DNA from: Microscillaceae bacterium
GTDB taxonomy: Bacteria > Bacteroidota > Bacteroidia > Cytophagales > Microscillaceae
DNA: 32,719 bases
Reading direction: 5' to 3'
Assembly (NCBI GenBank): GCA_003483885.1
Contig: DMXI01000576.1
Span: forward strand, 1-32,719
Part shown: in pieces, positions 23,248 through 31,748 of the stretch
How the letters are laid out: each line of letters starts with the position of its first letter
Position numbering within the stretch: position 1 is the first letter of the stretch
Translations under genes and position numbers: made by a program
The notes under the pieces: generated by a model
Database searches by the model: none
What the model was told of the DNA's origin: nothing
The model's input: only the letters and a program-made list of their open reading frames with translations

Positions 23248-23967
23248 TTAGTCACCAGACATACTCAATAGAATATTGATTACATACCAGAACAGTAACA
23301 TTACTGAGCCAAATAAGCCCAAAGAAGCGGCTACGTGTTGACCAGTATGGTATTTATGCAAAATATTAGAAGTTTGGTATAAAATAGCAACGCAGGCTAA
23401 GGCTACCATACCAAATGCAAACCAAATACCCAGCGAGAAGCCGAATAAAATCCCAGTAAGGATAAGGCCAAAAGCTACAGAACCACCAAGAATTAAATAA
23501 TTTCTCAAGTGAGAATAATCTTTTTTAGTGGTAAAGGCTATTGCCGTAATTCCTAAAAACATAGAAATCGTAATGGTAGCGGCTTGATTAATAATTGCTC
23601 CATCTCTTGACACCACCAAAGCCAAATAAAGCAACGGTGTAAACAGCAACGCTTCGGCTACAATATATAAGCCCATCGCGGCATATTGGCTAGGCTTAGA
23701 GGTAGTCCCCATGGCCCAGTTTTCGGCAAAATTGATAACGGCCATATAGGCTCCCAAAAAGAGTAAAAACCACCAGCCACTAAATAAAGATAAGGTGAGT
23801 TCTACAAGTGCAGGAATCCTTACAAAAATTGCAGTAACCAGAATAAATACGAGTATTTCAATGGCCAGAAAGGTGTATGTTTTCTCGATAAATGATCTTC
23901 TTGCCTCAAGAGGTTCCTCACCCACAAAAGGGATATAGGCTGCATCCTGATAGTTTGATTCTTCCAT
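23248..23967 (-). CDS. Bax inhibitor-1 / YccA family membrane protein
   Basis: A 239-residue polytopic protein with about seven membrane helices after a short acidic N-terminus (MEESNYQDAAYIPF). I chose the ATG at 23967 over a longer TTG frame. The family pattern is visible: an N-terminal EARRSFIEKTYTFLAIEILVF helix, a central helix with TAIAFTTKKDYSHLRNYL, and closing helices ILYQTSNILH and FGSVMLLFWYVINILL. Bacterial members act as pH-gated calcium leak channels or modulators of membrane proteolysis. The conserved Asp residues of the gating pair cannot be placed confidently here; the very C-terminal SMSGD is a candidate. It is a single-gene unit ending at the bidirectional terminator. Confidence 0.92.
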   Translation of the reverse strand: MEESNYQDAAYIPFVGEEPLEARRSFIEKTYTFLAIEILVFILVTAIFVRIPALVELTLSLFSGWWFLLFLGAYMAVINFAENWAMGTTSKPSQYAAMGLYIVAEALLFTPLLYLALVVSRDGAIINQAATITISMFLGITAIAFTTKKDYSHLRNYLILGGSVAFGLILTGILFGFSLGIWFAFGMVALACVAILYQTSNILHKYHTGQHVAASLGLFGSVMLLFWYVINILLSMSGD

Positions 23968-24202
23968 TTTAATTAGTTTGATGTTAAATGGTTGTACATA
24001 AATTTTACGAAAGATTGAAGATAATAAAATTTTCAATCAACTTCAATATACGAAGAAAGCCACCCAAAGGGTTAAGTTTTCACATTCTTTAAGGGTTTTT
24101 AAATTTCTGCTTGTCCTCAATTTACACAAGGTTTTCTTTTTATTACCCCAGAAGATCTCCCTCACTCATTTGCACAATTTTAACCCTTAAAATTTAAAAA
24201 CT

Positions 24203-25192
24203 ATGTTGGAGCATTTTAAAAATAAATACACCTTTAATCTAGTATCTATTTTAGCAAGTCTATGCCTTATTTCAGCCTGTAACCAAGGAAACAATAATGA
24301 GACAACACCTGATAGTGAGAAAAAAGATGTGTCTATGTTAGTCAATCCAGTTACTCCTAATGGGGTTCGGTACAAAGACCTGGTATTTGCTGAAGTAAAG
24401 GCTACCCGAGACATAACATACGGAGAAAATACCGATCAAAGTGGCTCGAAGGTTAGCCTAAGGATGAATATTTTTGAACCTGTCAATGATCAAGTGATGA
24501 ATCGTCCGTTGGTCGTTTTGGCCCACGGTGGAGGGTTTGCCGAAGGTTCAAAAGAAGATTTTGACAGTTTGGCCACCTCTTTGGCCCAATCGGGCTATGT
24601 GGCTGCTACCATTCAATACCGTTTACTTGCAGGTGACAACGCACGCTTGCAAATCGCGGTAGTAGATGCAGTGCATGATATGCGTGCTGCGGTACGCTTT
24701 TTTACCAAAGACAACCAATACAACATCGATACCCAAAATATATTTATAGGCGGGTTCTCGGCAGGTGCGGTAACTGCCCTACACTATGCTTATTTTGACA
24801 ATACAAATCTCGCTACTGCTTCACCTACGATCAAAAACTACATTGCTTCGGTAGGTTTTACCGGAACTAGTGGCAACGCTGGTGCCAGCGAAACCGTCAA
24901 AGGAGTGATTAACATTGCCGGAGGATTGTTTAGAGCCAATTGGGTAGATGCAGGCGAACCTATTTTATACAGCATACACGGTACTGCCGATCCCAGCTAT
25001 ACCAAAGAACCTGCCGCCATCAATGATCCTAATGGAGATTTTACTGAAGGTTCAGGTCTCATTCATCCTCGAGCCAATGCAGTAAACGTGACCAATACCC
25101 TCAAAAAAATAGAAGGCGGCAATCATGGCGCTTTTTTTAACTGTACTGAATGTTATGCTGAGATAAGAGCTTTTCTTGCTCAACACCTCTAA
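24203..25192 (+). CDS. Alpha/beta-hydrolase lipoprotein (carboxylesterase type)
   Basis: A 329-residue protein with a lipoprotein signal (LISAC, Cys26). The oxyanion-hole motif HGGG is at 108-111, and the nucleophile elbow G-F-S-A-G has Ser186. Candidate acid Asp263 lies in IHGTADPSY and the catalytic His308 in GGNHGAF, so the triad is complete. HGGG and GFSAG place it with the hormone-sensitive-lipase-like or carboxylesterase branch. Such enzymes cleave ester bonds of small or acylated substrates; here it would act outside the cytoplasm, tethered to a membrane. Cys residues near the end (NCTECY) may form a disulphide. It is divergent from the Bax-inhibitor gene and convergent with a small unknown gene 32 bp downstream. 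Confidence 0.92.
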   Translation: MLEHFKNKYTFNLVSILASLCLISACNQGNNNETTPDSEKKDVSMLVNPVTPNGVRYKDLVFAEVKATRDITYGENTDQSGSKVSLRMNIFEPVNDQVMNRPLVVLAHGGGFAEGSKEDFDSLATSLAQSGYVAATIQYRLLAGDNARLQIAVVDAVHDMRAAVRFFTKDNQYNIDTQNIFIGGFSAGAVTALHYAYFDNTNLATASPTIKNYIASVGFTGTSGNAGASETVKGVINIAGGLFRANWVDAGEPILYSIHGTADPSYTKEPAAINDPNGDFTEGSGLIHPRANAVNVTNTLKKIEGGNHGAFFNCTECYAEIRAFLAQHL

Positions 25193-25224
25193 AATCAAAC
25201 TTTACCTGACCAACAAGGCAACTT

Positions 25225-25623
25225 CTATTTTTCAGAAATGCTATTCAGCCGCTTCAAGAGTCGTTGCTCGGTACTATTGAGGGTAGCGGGGTCAAGACGG
25301 TCGGCTAAAATCTGTACCACATCGGTGAGCGATTGTAGCCACTCTTGTTGGGCTTTTGATTCACCATGCTCGGCTACATTGATCCAGCCAAACTGAGGGG
25401 CTTTCATATGGTTGGGGAACCACTGCCAGTAGGGCAAAATATCTTGATTGACATCGCCCGAAAGTGGAAAATTAGCCTCTACGTCAGTGAGTTCATCAAT
25501 TGGTTCCTGTAGCTTGTCGCAAGCGGCTCGATTTGTATTTCCCAATTCTTGTTGCAAGCCTTTGAGAGATTGGATTGCTTTAGTAAGTTTTTCTTTGGTG
25601 ATAGGCGTTTTTGAAGAATCCAT
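25225..25623 (-). CDS. Small hypothetical protein, 132 aa
   Basis: The open frame extends upstream to 25845, but that part is low-quality (Cys, Lys, aromatic mix). The ATG at 25623 (MDSSKTPITKEKLTKAI) gives a natural soluble protein. Helices dominate: residues 8-45 form a probable amphipathic helical hairpin, a central segment has ILPYWQWFPNHMKAPQFGW, and the end is helical (LQSLTDVVQILADRL, TLNSTEQRLLKRLNSISEK). No signal peptide, membrane helix or known motif. It lies convergent to the esterase and downstream of the acylase gene's terminator, so it is an independent unit. Function unknown. Confidence 0.7.
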   Translation of the reverse strand: MDSSKTPITKEKLTKAIQSLKGLQQELGNTNRAACDKLQEPIDELTDVEANFPLSGDVNQDILPYWQWFPNHMKAPQFGWINVAEHGESKAQQEWLQSLTDVVQILADRLDPATLNSTEQRLLKRLNSISEK

Positions 25624-25853
25624 AAGAGAAAAAGTGAATGATTGATTGTGTATGTAAGCTAAATATTTCTCACACCAAAACAAAGGAAAAAAGAGTGGCA
25701 AATATAGCTTCTGTATTTCGTTATAATTCTTCCTCGAAAAGTGATTGGTAGAGCGTTTATATACCCTTGTAGGGCATTTGTAGGTCGCCATTTTTTTATG
25801 GCTCACCAGGCAGCTCTCGCCTTTATGCCACTTATTTTTACACAAAAGCGTAT

Positions 25854-25888
25854 AAAAAAAGCCTGATATTCATTTTATATCAGGCTTT
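25854..25888 (-). terminator. Strong terminator of the acylase gene
   Basis: A perfect 12-bp stem (25858-25869 with 25877-25888; arms AAAGCCTGATAT and ATATCAGGCTTT), a 7-nt loop, and on the minus strand a seven-base U-tract at 25860-25854. It lies 27 bp past the stop of the 25915 gene. Confidence 0.85.
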
Positions 25889-25914
25889 CAATCATTGATT
25901 TCTTATTTATATTT

Positions 25915-28218
25915 TTACTTCCCTCGCGCTCCCGGCTTATAAGTTTCCTTTGCCCGTTTTTCTACATCTTCGCGGTAGTAGGCTACCTCTTTGAACTGGG
26001 CATTGATGTAAGGCTTGGCTTGGTCAAAAAAGTGAGGAGATTTGGGATCACCACTTTGCCCACCTGCCAATGAAGTTTTGGCTTTTAGTTTTTTGCCAAA
26101 TTCAACTACTGCCACAAAGCTATTACCACGATAACCATAGAGTTTTTTGGTATCGTAGCGACGTGAGCCATAGGCCGCCAATGCCCCCCAACGTCCTGAG
26201 GCCATGCCCACGGCCAGGCTCGATTTGCTATCGTCGAAATTGCCTTTGATAGAGCCATCCAAACGCTGGAAGCGGTTGACTTCGCCCCAAGGCGTGTCCC
26301 ATTTGCCATAATTTTCTTTAACTTCTTTGAGCGTCTTCGTAAATAATGCTACCAATTCGGCGTTTCCAGCACCATTGCTATGGTAATTTAGGCGAGGGAA
26401 AAGCCCACGGCCCTTTGCATTGGGGTTGTATAAACAGTTCATTCCATAAAAATGGGCCAAAGTCATAGCCACTGATTCTTTGGAAACCTTAAAGTCCCAT
26501 TTTTTCAATACCTCAATGGCTTTTTTAGCTTCTTCATCGTTATTCCCAGTAGCTTCAAAAGCTTTTACCAAGGCTGGAATCAATTGTTCGAAAGCGGGTA
26601 AACGAGGATCATACGCCAAGGTGATGAGTTTGTCCAAAGTCAGGCTGTTTTCTTTGAGTCCTTTGAGCAACTGCTGCGCGTGAATCCCTCTGAAGTTCTC
26701 GGTAGTACGCGACATATAGCGAGGGTAGTTGGCCTTTTTAGGGCTATTTTCAGCGGCCGCGGTAAAAGGCGTAGAGTTACAGTTTTGCAACCAGTTATTG
26801 GCAGGATTCAACAAAGTAATGCATTCATCTACCGTATGTAACCCTTGCCAGTCGGTTTTGGGATTGCTACCATCTACTGGTTTGGTGTAATCAAAAGCCA
26901 AGTCACGCTTGGGGATAAAGTTGCCATGGTAATAAGCAATATTGCCTTCTGCATCGGCGTACACGGTGTTATTTGACGAATTGGTACGGATGTTCATCAT
27001 CTCGCGGAATTCTTTATGTCCGCTCTTTTTGGTACGCGTAAACGACTGTTCCAAAGCTTTTACTGGTTTCCACATGAGGGCCGTAGCCACCCAATCGTCT
27101 CCTATTTTTTGGGTAATGGGTCCGTGGTGGGTACGATACAAAGTAAATTCCTTTTCTTTGACACCATCACTCGCTTTGTATTTCAATTTTACTTTATACT
27201 GACTTACTTGCTTCTCTTCGTCTCCGTATTTATATACATATCCTCCATCTTGTTTCCCTTCTTCTGAGCCTTTTTTCTGGGGGGAAACCTTTTCTACAAA
27301 TTCATCAATGATATCAGAGTAGGTAGAAGTATGCATCCATCCGGTTTTCTCATTAAAACCCTGATAGATAAAGAATTGTCCCCAAGTAATGGCACCGTAG
27401 GCATTCAAACCTTCTTCGCTTACACAATGATATTCTCCTCTAAAATAAAACGACGTATGAGGATTGATCAACAACATCGCACTGCCCGACTCAGTCAGTT
27501 TACCCGATACTGCAATGCCATTAGAACCTCGAGGTTCGGCAAAAGTTTCGTTATCTAATTGATAGGCGGGACTTTGGTATTTTTGAAACCGATGAGATTC
27601 ATTCACTGCCCCCGTGGTTTCTTCTCCATAAAAAGCCTTGATTTTGGCAATGGATACCCGCTCAATGTCACCTCCAATAGAACCTTCACTGAAGTACATC
27701 GGCATCCAGGGTTCAAACTTGGTCAAAAGCTTGGGTTTTACTTCGGGGTGGGTATGTAAGTAGTAGTTAATGCCATCGGCAAAAGCATCACACAGTTTTT
27801 TGAGCCATTCCGGGCTTTTTTCGTAATTGGCTTTTGCCTCATCTATGGTCATAAATAAACGCGCTCGTACATCACTGTACAAAGCCTCTTCTCCTTCTAC
27901 CTCGGCCAATCTTCCAATGGCCCAAATGTAGTTACGTTCTACTCGGTTAAAATCATCTTCGCATTGGGCATATAATAATCCAAATACGGCATCGGCATCG
28001 GTTTTTCCGTACACGTGCGCTACACCGTAGTCGTCACGCATAATGGTTACATTTTTGGCTTGGGCCTGCCAACGAGCCAGGTCAGGGTTATTTTGGCTAT
28101 TTTCAGGAATTTTGTCATTCTTTTGTTCGCTTTCGTGGCCAACTTTTTGGCCAGTTTGTTTGGGCGAATCACAAGCAAATAATAAAGCTGTAATTAGTAA
28201 AGTATAAATCCACTTCAT
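25915..28218 (-). CDS. Penicillin acylase-family lipoprotein (acyl-homoserine-lactone or aculeacin acylase type)
   Basis: A 767-residue Ntn-hydrolase precursor with a lipobox (LLFAC, Cys16). The alpha-chain part shows the family motif VTIMRDDYGVAHVYGKTDADAVFGLLYAQCEDDF (about 57-90). Autocleavage is expected before Ser232 in RG-SNGIAV, making Ser232 the N-terminal nucleophile of the beta chain. NPH (252-254) is the following family motif, and SNNTVYADAEGNIAYYHG carries the expected Asn of the oxyanion hole. Length and motifs match acylases that remove acyl chains from beta-lactams, N-acyl-homoserine lactones or lipopeptides. It should be periplasmic or outer-membrane anchored. A single-gene unit with its own terminator. 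Which amide it cleaves cannot be read from sequence; quorum-signal degradation is one possibility. Confidence 0.93.
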   Translation of the reverse strand: MKWIYTLLITALLFACDSPKQTGQKVGHESEQKNDKIPENSQNNPDLARWQAQAKNVTIMRDDYGVAHVYGKTDADAVFGLLYAQCEDDFNRVERNYIWAIGRLAEVEGEEALYSDVRARLFMTIDEAKANYEKSPEWLKKLCDAFADGINYYLHTHPEVKPKLLTKFEPWMPMYFSEGSIGGDIERVSIAKIKAFYGEETTGAVNESHRFQKYQSPAYQLDNETFAEPRGSNGIAVSGKLTESGSAMLLINPHTSFYFRGEYHCVSEEGLNAYGAITWGQFFIYQGFNEKTGWMHTSTYSDIIDEFVEKVSPQKKGSEEGKQDGGYVYKYGDEEKQVSQYKVKLKYKASDGVKEKEFTLYRTHHGPITQKIGDDWVATALMWKPVKALEQSFTRTKKSGHKEFREMMNIRTNSSNNTVYADAEGNIAYYHGNFIPKRDLAFDYTKPVDGSNPKTDWQGLHTVDECITLLNPANNWLQNCNSTPFTAAAENSPKKANYPRYMSRTTENFRGIHAQQLLKGLKENSLTLDKLITLAYDPRLPAFEQLIPALVKAFEATGNNDEEAKKAIEVLKKWDFKVSKESVAMTLAHFYGMNCLYNPNAKGRGLFPRLNYHSNGAGNAELVALFTKTLKEVKENYGKWDTPWGEVNRFQRLDGSIKGNFDDSKSSLAVGMASGRWGALAAYGSRRYDTKKLYGYRGNSFVAVVEFGKKLKAKTSLAGGQSGDPKSPHFFDQAKPYINAQFKEVAYYREDVEKRAKETYKPGARGK

Positions 28219-28629
28219 AGGGTATGGTTTAAATTCGATTCAGGTGCTGAATTTAAATATATTTTCTTTAGGTTGAATATTTTGGGGATTAAATCGGCCT
28301 TAAGGAGTTGTTAAAGTTCTTGGGGTTGATGGTTTTATCATTTCACCATCAGTGAAGTTTTGATCATACTAATAGACATTTTTCATTTGTTGAGACACAA
28401 ACGAAGGCGAACGCGCCGTTGGCCGTGAGGACACGGCCAACTTTAGCTAAAATGTCTAGTAGTATGAGTTTTGAGATATTATATGAAAACAATTTGCCGA
28501 AATAGTTGGATATTCGCTTAAATCAAACACTATTTTATCCCTACAATGTCCATTTCAACAACATCTTAAAAGTCAAGATGACTTCTTTTTATGTAGGAAA
28601 TATTGTGAAAAACTGATAGACACGATTTT
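28219..28629. other. Intergenic region, about 410 bp, containing a MITE-like element
   Basis: This is the divergent space between the acylase and the OleD-like operon. It holds the 104-bp palindromic element (listed separately) and a short AAGTCA-AGA-TGACTT hairpin near 28569-28585 followed by CTTTTT, possibly an attenuator or a chance structure. No gene is seen. Part of the sequence between the element and the operon start presumably holds the operon promoter, but no good TAnnTTTG is evident. Confidence 0.4.
28364..28467. mobile_element. 104-bp MITE-like palindromic element with 7-bp flanking direct repeats
   Basis: Terminal inverted repeats of 19 bp (28364-28382 and 28449-28467) match at 18 of 19 positions. 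The interior contains a perfect 10-bp hairpin, GTTGGCCGTG-AGGA-CACGGCCAAC (28418-28441). Exactly outside both ends lies GTTTTGA (28357-28363 and 28468-28474), as expected of a target-site duplication. No coding capacity. It is probably a non-autonomous insertion mobilised by a transposase encoded elsewhere. Confidence 0.65.
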
Positions 28630-29613
28630 ATGAAGATTTTACTCACAGGAGCTACTGGTTTTTTGGGTTTTCGCACCCTGGAGGTACTTGCCAAAATGCC
28701 CACCATCACCTCAATTGTAGCCACTGGAAGAACCCTTAAGCCTACACATCAGGTAGATCACCCCAAAGTAGATTATCAATTGGGAGATTTGGCCAGTCAA
28801 GCATTTACTCAAAAGTTAGTCAGTCAAGTAGATCATATCATTCACGCTGCTGCACTCTCAGCGCCTTGGGGAAATTATCAATCATTTGAAACTGCCAACG
28901 TACTCACCCAACAAAACCTGATAAAAGCTGCTCATGCACACCCAATTCAGCGTTTTGTGTACATTTCTACGCCCAGCATTTATTACAATGGGCAAGATCG
29001 CCTCAATGTGAGCGAAGCCGACCCTTTGCCCTCTAAATTTGTGAATGCTTATGCAGCTACCAAACGACTGGCCGAAGTTGCCCTGGAGCAATCAAATATT
29101 CCTTATGTTATCTTGCGTCCTCGAGCGCTTATTGGCCGTGGCGATACTGTCATTATGCCTCGCTTGCTGCGAGCATACGAGGCCGGCAGGCTCAAAATCA
29201 TTGGTCATGGGCAAAACTTGGTAGACCTTACCGCAGTAGCCAATGTAGCACAAGCCATCGTATTGAGCTTACAAGTAGATCATCAGGGGTTGAACCAAGT
29301 ATACAATATTACCAATGGCGAACCCGTATATTTATGGCAGAAAATACAACGGGTACTGGAACTGATGGGGAAACAATTGCCTGCAAAAAAAATCCCTTAT
29401 GCATTGGTATCTAAAGTAGCTCAACTGATGGAATGGAGGGCAAAACTTACCAACGGGCAAGAACCCACCCTGACCAAATATGGGGTAGGTACCTTAGCCA
29501 AATCGTTTACTTTGGATATTTCTAAAGCTAAAAAACTATTGGGGTATGTACCCAAAATAACCACTGATGAAGCCATCCAGGAATTTGTCAGTTGGTATCA
29601 ACAAAACCAGTAA
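28630..29613 (+). CDS. NAD(P)-dependent epimerase/dehydratase, 3beta-HSD / OleD-like reductase
   Basis: A 327-residue extended SDR. The Rossmann motif GATGFLG is at 7-13, GD at 52-53, HAAA at about 72-75, catalytic Ser113/Thr114 (YISTPSIYY) and Y141-x-x-x-K145. The C-terminal half (GRGDTVIMPRLL, DLTAVANVAQAI) follows the 3-beta-hydroxysteroid dehydrogenase / OleD branch, whose members reduce 2-alkyl-3-keto acids made by ketoacyl synthase III-type condensing enzymes. That role fits the ketoacyl synthase at the end of this operon. It is first in a four-gene operon, with 16 bp to the next start. The substrate is inferred from context. Confidence 0.9.
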   Translation: MKILLTGATGFLGFRTLEVLAKMPTITSIVATGRTLKPTHQVDHPKVDYQLGDLASQAFTQKLVSQVDHIIHAAALSAPWGNYQSFETANVLTQQNLIKAAHAHPIQRFVYISTPSIYYNGQDRLNVSEADPLPSKFVNAYAATKRLAEVALEQSNIPYVILRPRALIGRGDTVIMPRLLRAYEAGRLKIIGHGQNLVDLTAVANVAQAIVLSLQVDHQGLNQVYNITNGEPVYLWQKIQRVLELMGKQLPAKKIPYALVSKVAQLMEWRAKLTNGQEPTLTKYGVGTLAKSFTLDISKAKKLLGYVPKITTDEAIQEFVSWYQQNQ

Positions 29614-29629
29614 TGAACACGATGAACCT

Positions 29630-30478
29630 ATGAAAAAAGTAAAACTATACCTCAACTATGCAGGACATTGTCTGGCCAAAGAAAGCGAAGCCATTCAGGG
29701 AGGACGAGGACAAAAAATCAAATTTCACGCACTTTGGGGCCTTATTGAGCACCCCGAAAAAGGCTGGATTTTGTACGATACGGGCTACACCGAGCGGTTT
29801 TATGAAGCTACCCGATCGTACCCGAGCAAAATATATGCTCAGTTAGTAAAAACGACCATCGAAGAAAAAGACACTGTAAAAGCCCAACTCGAAGCTCACG
29901 GTATTTCCGCTCTAGACATTCGCCACGTCATCATTACTCATTTTCACGCCGATCATGTAGGGGGATTGCTTGATTTTCCCAATGCTCAGTTTTATGCTTC
30001 TCGCAAGGCTCTGGAATATACTTTGGACCTCTCCTCGATATTTGCTTTTAGCAAAGGAGTACTCAAAGAATTGCTCCCAACAGATTTGTCGGAACGTACC
30101 ATCTTGGTAGATGAAGTTTGCCCAAAAACTTCTCACCCTATTTTAGGAGAGATGTACGATTTATTTGAAGATGAATCGTTGTATTTGGTGCCTTTGCCAG
30201 GACACGCCGCGGGACAAATGGGGGTTTTGCTTGAGACCCAACAACGTCCCTATTTTCTCATTGCAGACGCTTGTTGGCTTAAAAAATCTTATGAGGAAAT
30301 GGTCTTTCCCAATCCGATTGTGAAGTTGTTTTTTCACTCCTGGAGCGATTTTAAGGCTTCTTTGCAAAAAATCCACCGTTATCATCAGGCTCATCCCGAA
30401 GCTTGTGTGGTACCGACTCATTGTGCCGAAACTACGGCCCCTTTGGTGCAAGCTAAAATAGATTTAGATGTTCTTTAA
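29630..30478 (+). CDS. Metallo-beta-lactamase-fold hydrolase
   Basis: A 282-residue protein. The start is the ATG at 29630 (MKKVKLYL), 16 bp after the reductase stop; the frame's upstream extension overlaps the reductase and is not supported. The metal-binding motif H104-F-H106-A-D108-H109 sits in ITHFHADHVGG. Later ligands are the His in PLPGHAAGQ, the Asp in LIADACW and the His in VPTHCAE, so a two-metal site looks complete. The layout resembles the AHL-lactonase / glyoxalase-II group; the substrate is probably an ester, thioester or lactone. It overlaps the next gene by 11 bp. Within the operon it could release or hydrolyse an acyl or lactone intermediate; this is inference. Confidence 0.9.
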   Translation: MKKVKLYLNYAGHCLAKESEAIQGGRGQKIKFHALWGLIEHPEKGWILYDTGYTERFYEATRSYPSKIYAQLVKTTIEEKDTVKAQLEAHGISALDIRHVIITHFHADHVGGLLDFPNAQFYASRKALEYTLDLSSIFAFSKGVLKELLPTDLSERTILVDEVCPKTSHPILGEMYDLFEDESLYLVPLPGHAAGQMGVLLETQQRPYFLIADACWLKKSYEEMVFPNPIVKLFFHSWSDFKASLQKIHRYHQAHPEACVVPTHCAETTAPLVQAKIDLDVL

Positions 30479-31748
30479 GTTTCAAATTATTAGATACTGG
30501 CTGCTCATTCGTTTCCGTAAACCTCGTTCAAAAACAGCGCTCCAGAAACTTCAGAAAAAAAACTGGCATAAGTTTCAGCAAGTGTTACTGCGTTCGCCCT
30601 TTTATCGCGACAAGGTACAAGAAAACACGCCTTTAGCAGCCTATCCACTGATGAATAAGGCTTCGTTTATGAAGCAATTTGATCAAATAAATACCCAGAA
30701 TATTCGGGTAGACGAAGCTTATAAAGTGGCACAAGAAGCAGAGAAGTCTCGAGATTTTTCTCCTGAAATCAACCATATTACCGTGGGCCTATCTTCGGGT
30801 ACCAGTGGCAATCGAGGCATCTTTTTAGCCTCCCAAAAAGAGCGGGCCTTTTGGGTCGCTGCTGTACTGGACAGAGTCATTGGATTTTCGCTCAAAAAAC
30901 GTAGTGTTGCTTTTTTTCTACGAGCCAACAGCAATTTGTACAGTTCGGTCAAGTCCCGAATTTTGAGCTTTGCCTTTTTTGATTTATATGATGCCCTGGC
31001 TCAACACGTATCGCGTTTGAATGCACTCCAACCTACTATTTTGGTCGCCCAACCCAGTATGTTGTTAGATTTGGCGCAGGAAGTAAAGGCTGGACGTTTA
31101 CAAATTCATCCTCAAAAAATTATTTCGGTGGCGGAAGTATTATACCCAGAAGATAAAGCAGTACTTGAGGCCACTTTTGGGCAAACCATTCACCAAGTGT
31201 ACCAATGTACTGAAGGCTTTTTGGCCAGTACCTGCGCCTACGGTACGCTGCATTTCAATGAAGATTTTCTCATCATTGAGAAAAAATTCCTGGATGAGTC
31301 CAAAACCAGGTTTCACCCCATCATTACTGATCTTAAGCGCTCTTCTCAGCCCATTGTTCGCTATGAACTCAACGACATTATTCAAGAAAAAACAGATTGC
31401 CCTTGTGGCTCGCCTATGATGGGCATTGCCCAGATTGAAGGGCGCGCTGACGATGTATTGGTATTTAAAAATGTAGAGGGTCAAACCATTAAAATTTACC
31501 CTGATTTTTTCAGGCGAGCCATTATTGCTGCCGATGCGGCTATCCAGGACTATACGCTGGTGCAACGCAACGCCCATTTACTTGAATTGTATATCCAGGG
31601 AACCGAAGAACATTTTCAGAAGGCCAAACGTAACATAGATGCATTGCTGAATAAATATCAGGCGAAAGCCGTAACGATCATACGCACTACGATCAAGCAC
31701 CACGAACAAGGCAATAAATTAAGAAGGATCAAATATGAGAAAAACTAA
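30468..31748 (+). CDS. Adenylate-forming enzyme, F390-synthetase-related / phenylacetate-CoA-ligase-like
   Basis: A 426-residue protein. The N-terminus (RFRKPRSKTALQKLQKKNWHKFQQVLLRSPFYRDKV, LAAYPLMNKASFMKQFD) is typical of the F390 synthetase-related branch of adenylate-forming enzymes. The phosphate-binding loop is VGLSSGTSGNRGIF (about 106-119). YQCTEGFLAST (about 240-250) and LKRSSQPIVRYELNDII correspond to the later AMP-binding motifs. CPCG (about 310) is a conserved cysteine pair in several relatives. Such enzymes activate a carboxylate as acyl-AMP, then pass it to CoA or another acceptor. It overlaps both neighbours (11 and 14 bp), so it is tightly co-expressed. The activated substrate is unknown; a fatty or keto acid fits the operon. 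Confidence 0.88.
   Translation: MFFKFQIIRYWLLIRFRKPRSKTALQKLQKKNWHKFQQVLLRSPFYRDKVQENTPLAAYPLMNKASFMKQFDQINTQNIRVDEAYKVAQEAEKSRDFSPEINHITVGLSSGTSGNRGIFLASQKERAFWVAAVLDRVIGFSLKKRSVAFFLRANSNLYSSVKSRILSFAFFDLYDALAQHVSRLNALQPTILVAQPSMLLDLAQEVKAGRLQIHPQKIISVAEVLYPEDKAVLEATFGQTIHQVYQCTEGFLASTCAYGTLHFNEDFLIIEKKFLDESKTRFHPIITDLKRSSQPIVRYELNDIIQEKTDCPCGSPMMGIAQIEGRADDVLVFKNVEGQTIKIYPDFFRRAIIAADAAIQDYTLVQRNAHLLELYIQGTEEHFQKAKRNIDALLNKYQAKAVTIIRTTIKHHEQGNKLRRIKYEKN

Noticed and set aside
25624..25845. N-terminal extension of the 25225 gene
   Set aside because: The extra 74 residues are Cys/Lys/aromatic-rich with no ribosome site and a weak non-ATG start. The ATG at 25623 gives a natural protein.
28569..28590. 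AAGTCA/TGACTT hairpin with CTTTTT before the OleD-like gene
   Set aside because: Only a 6-bp AT-rich stem. It could be an attenuator but is within what chance gives in AT-rich DNA, so it is not listed as a feature.
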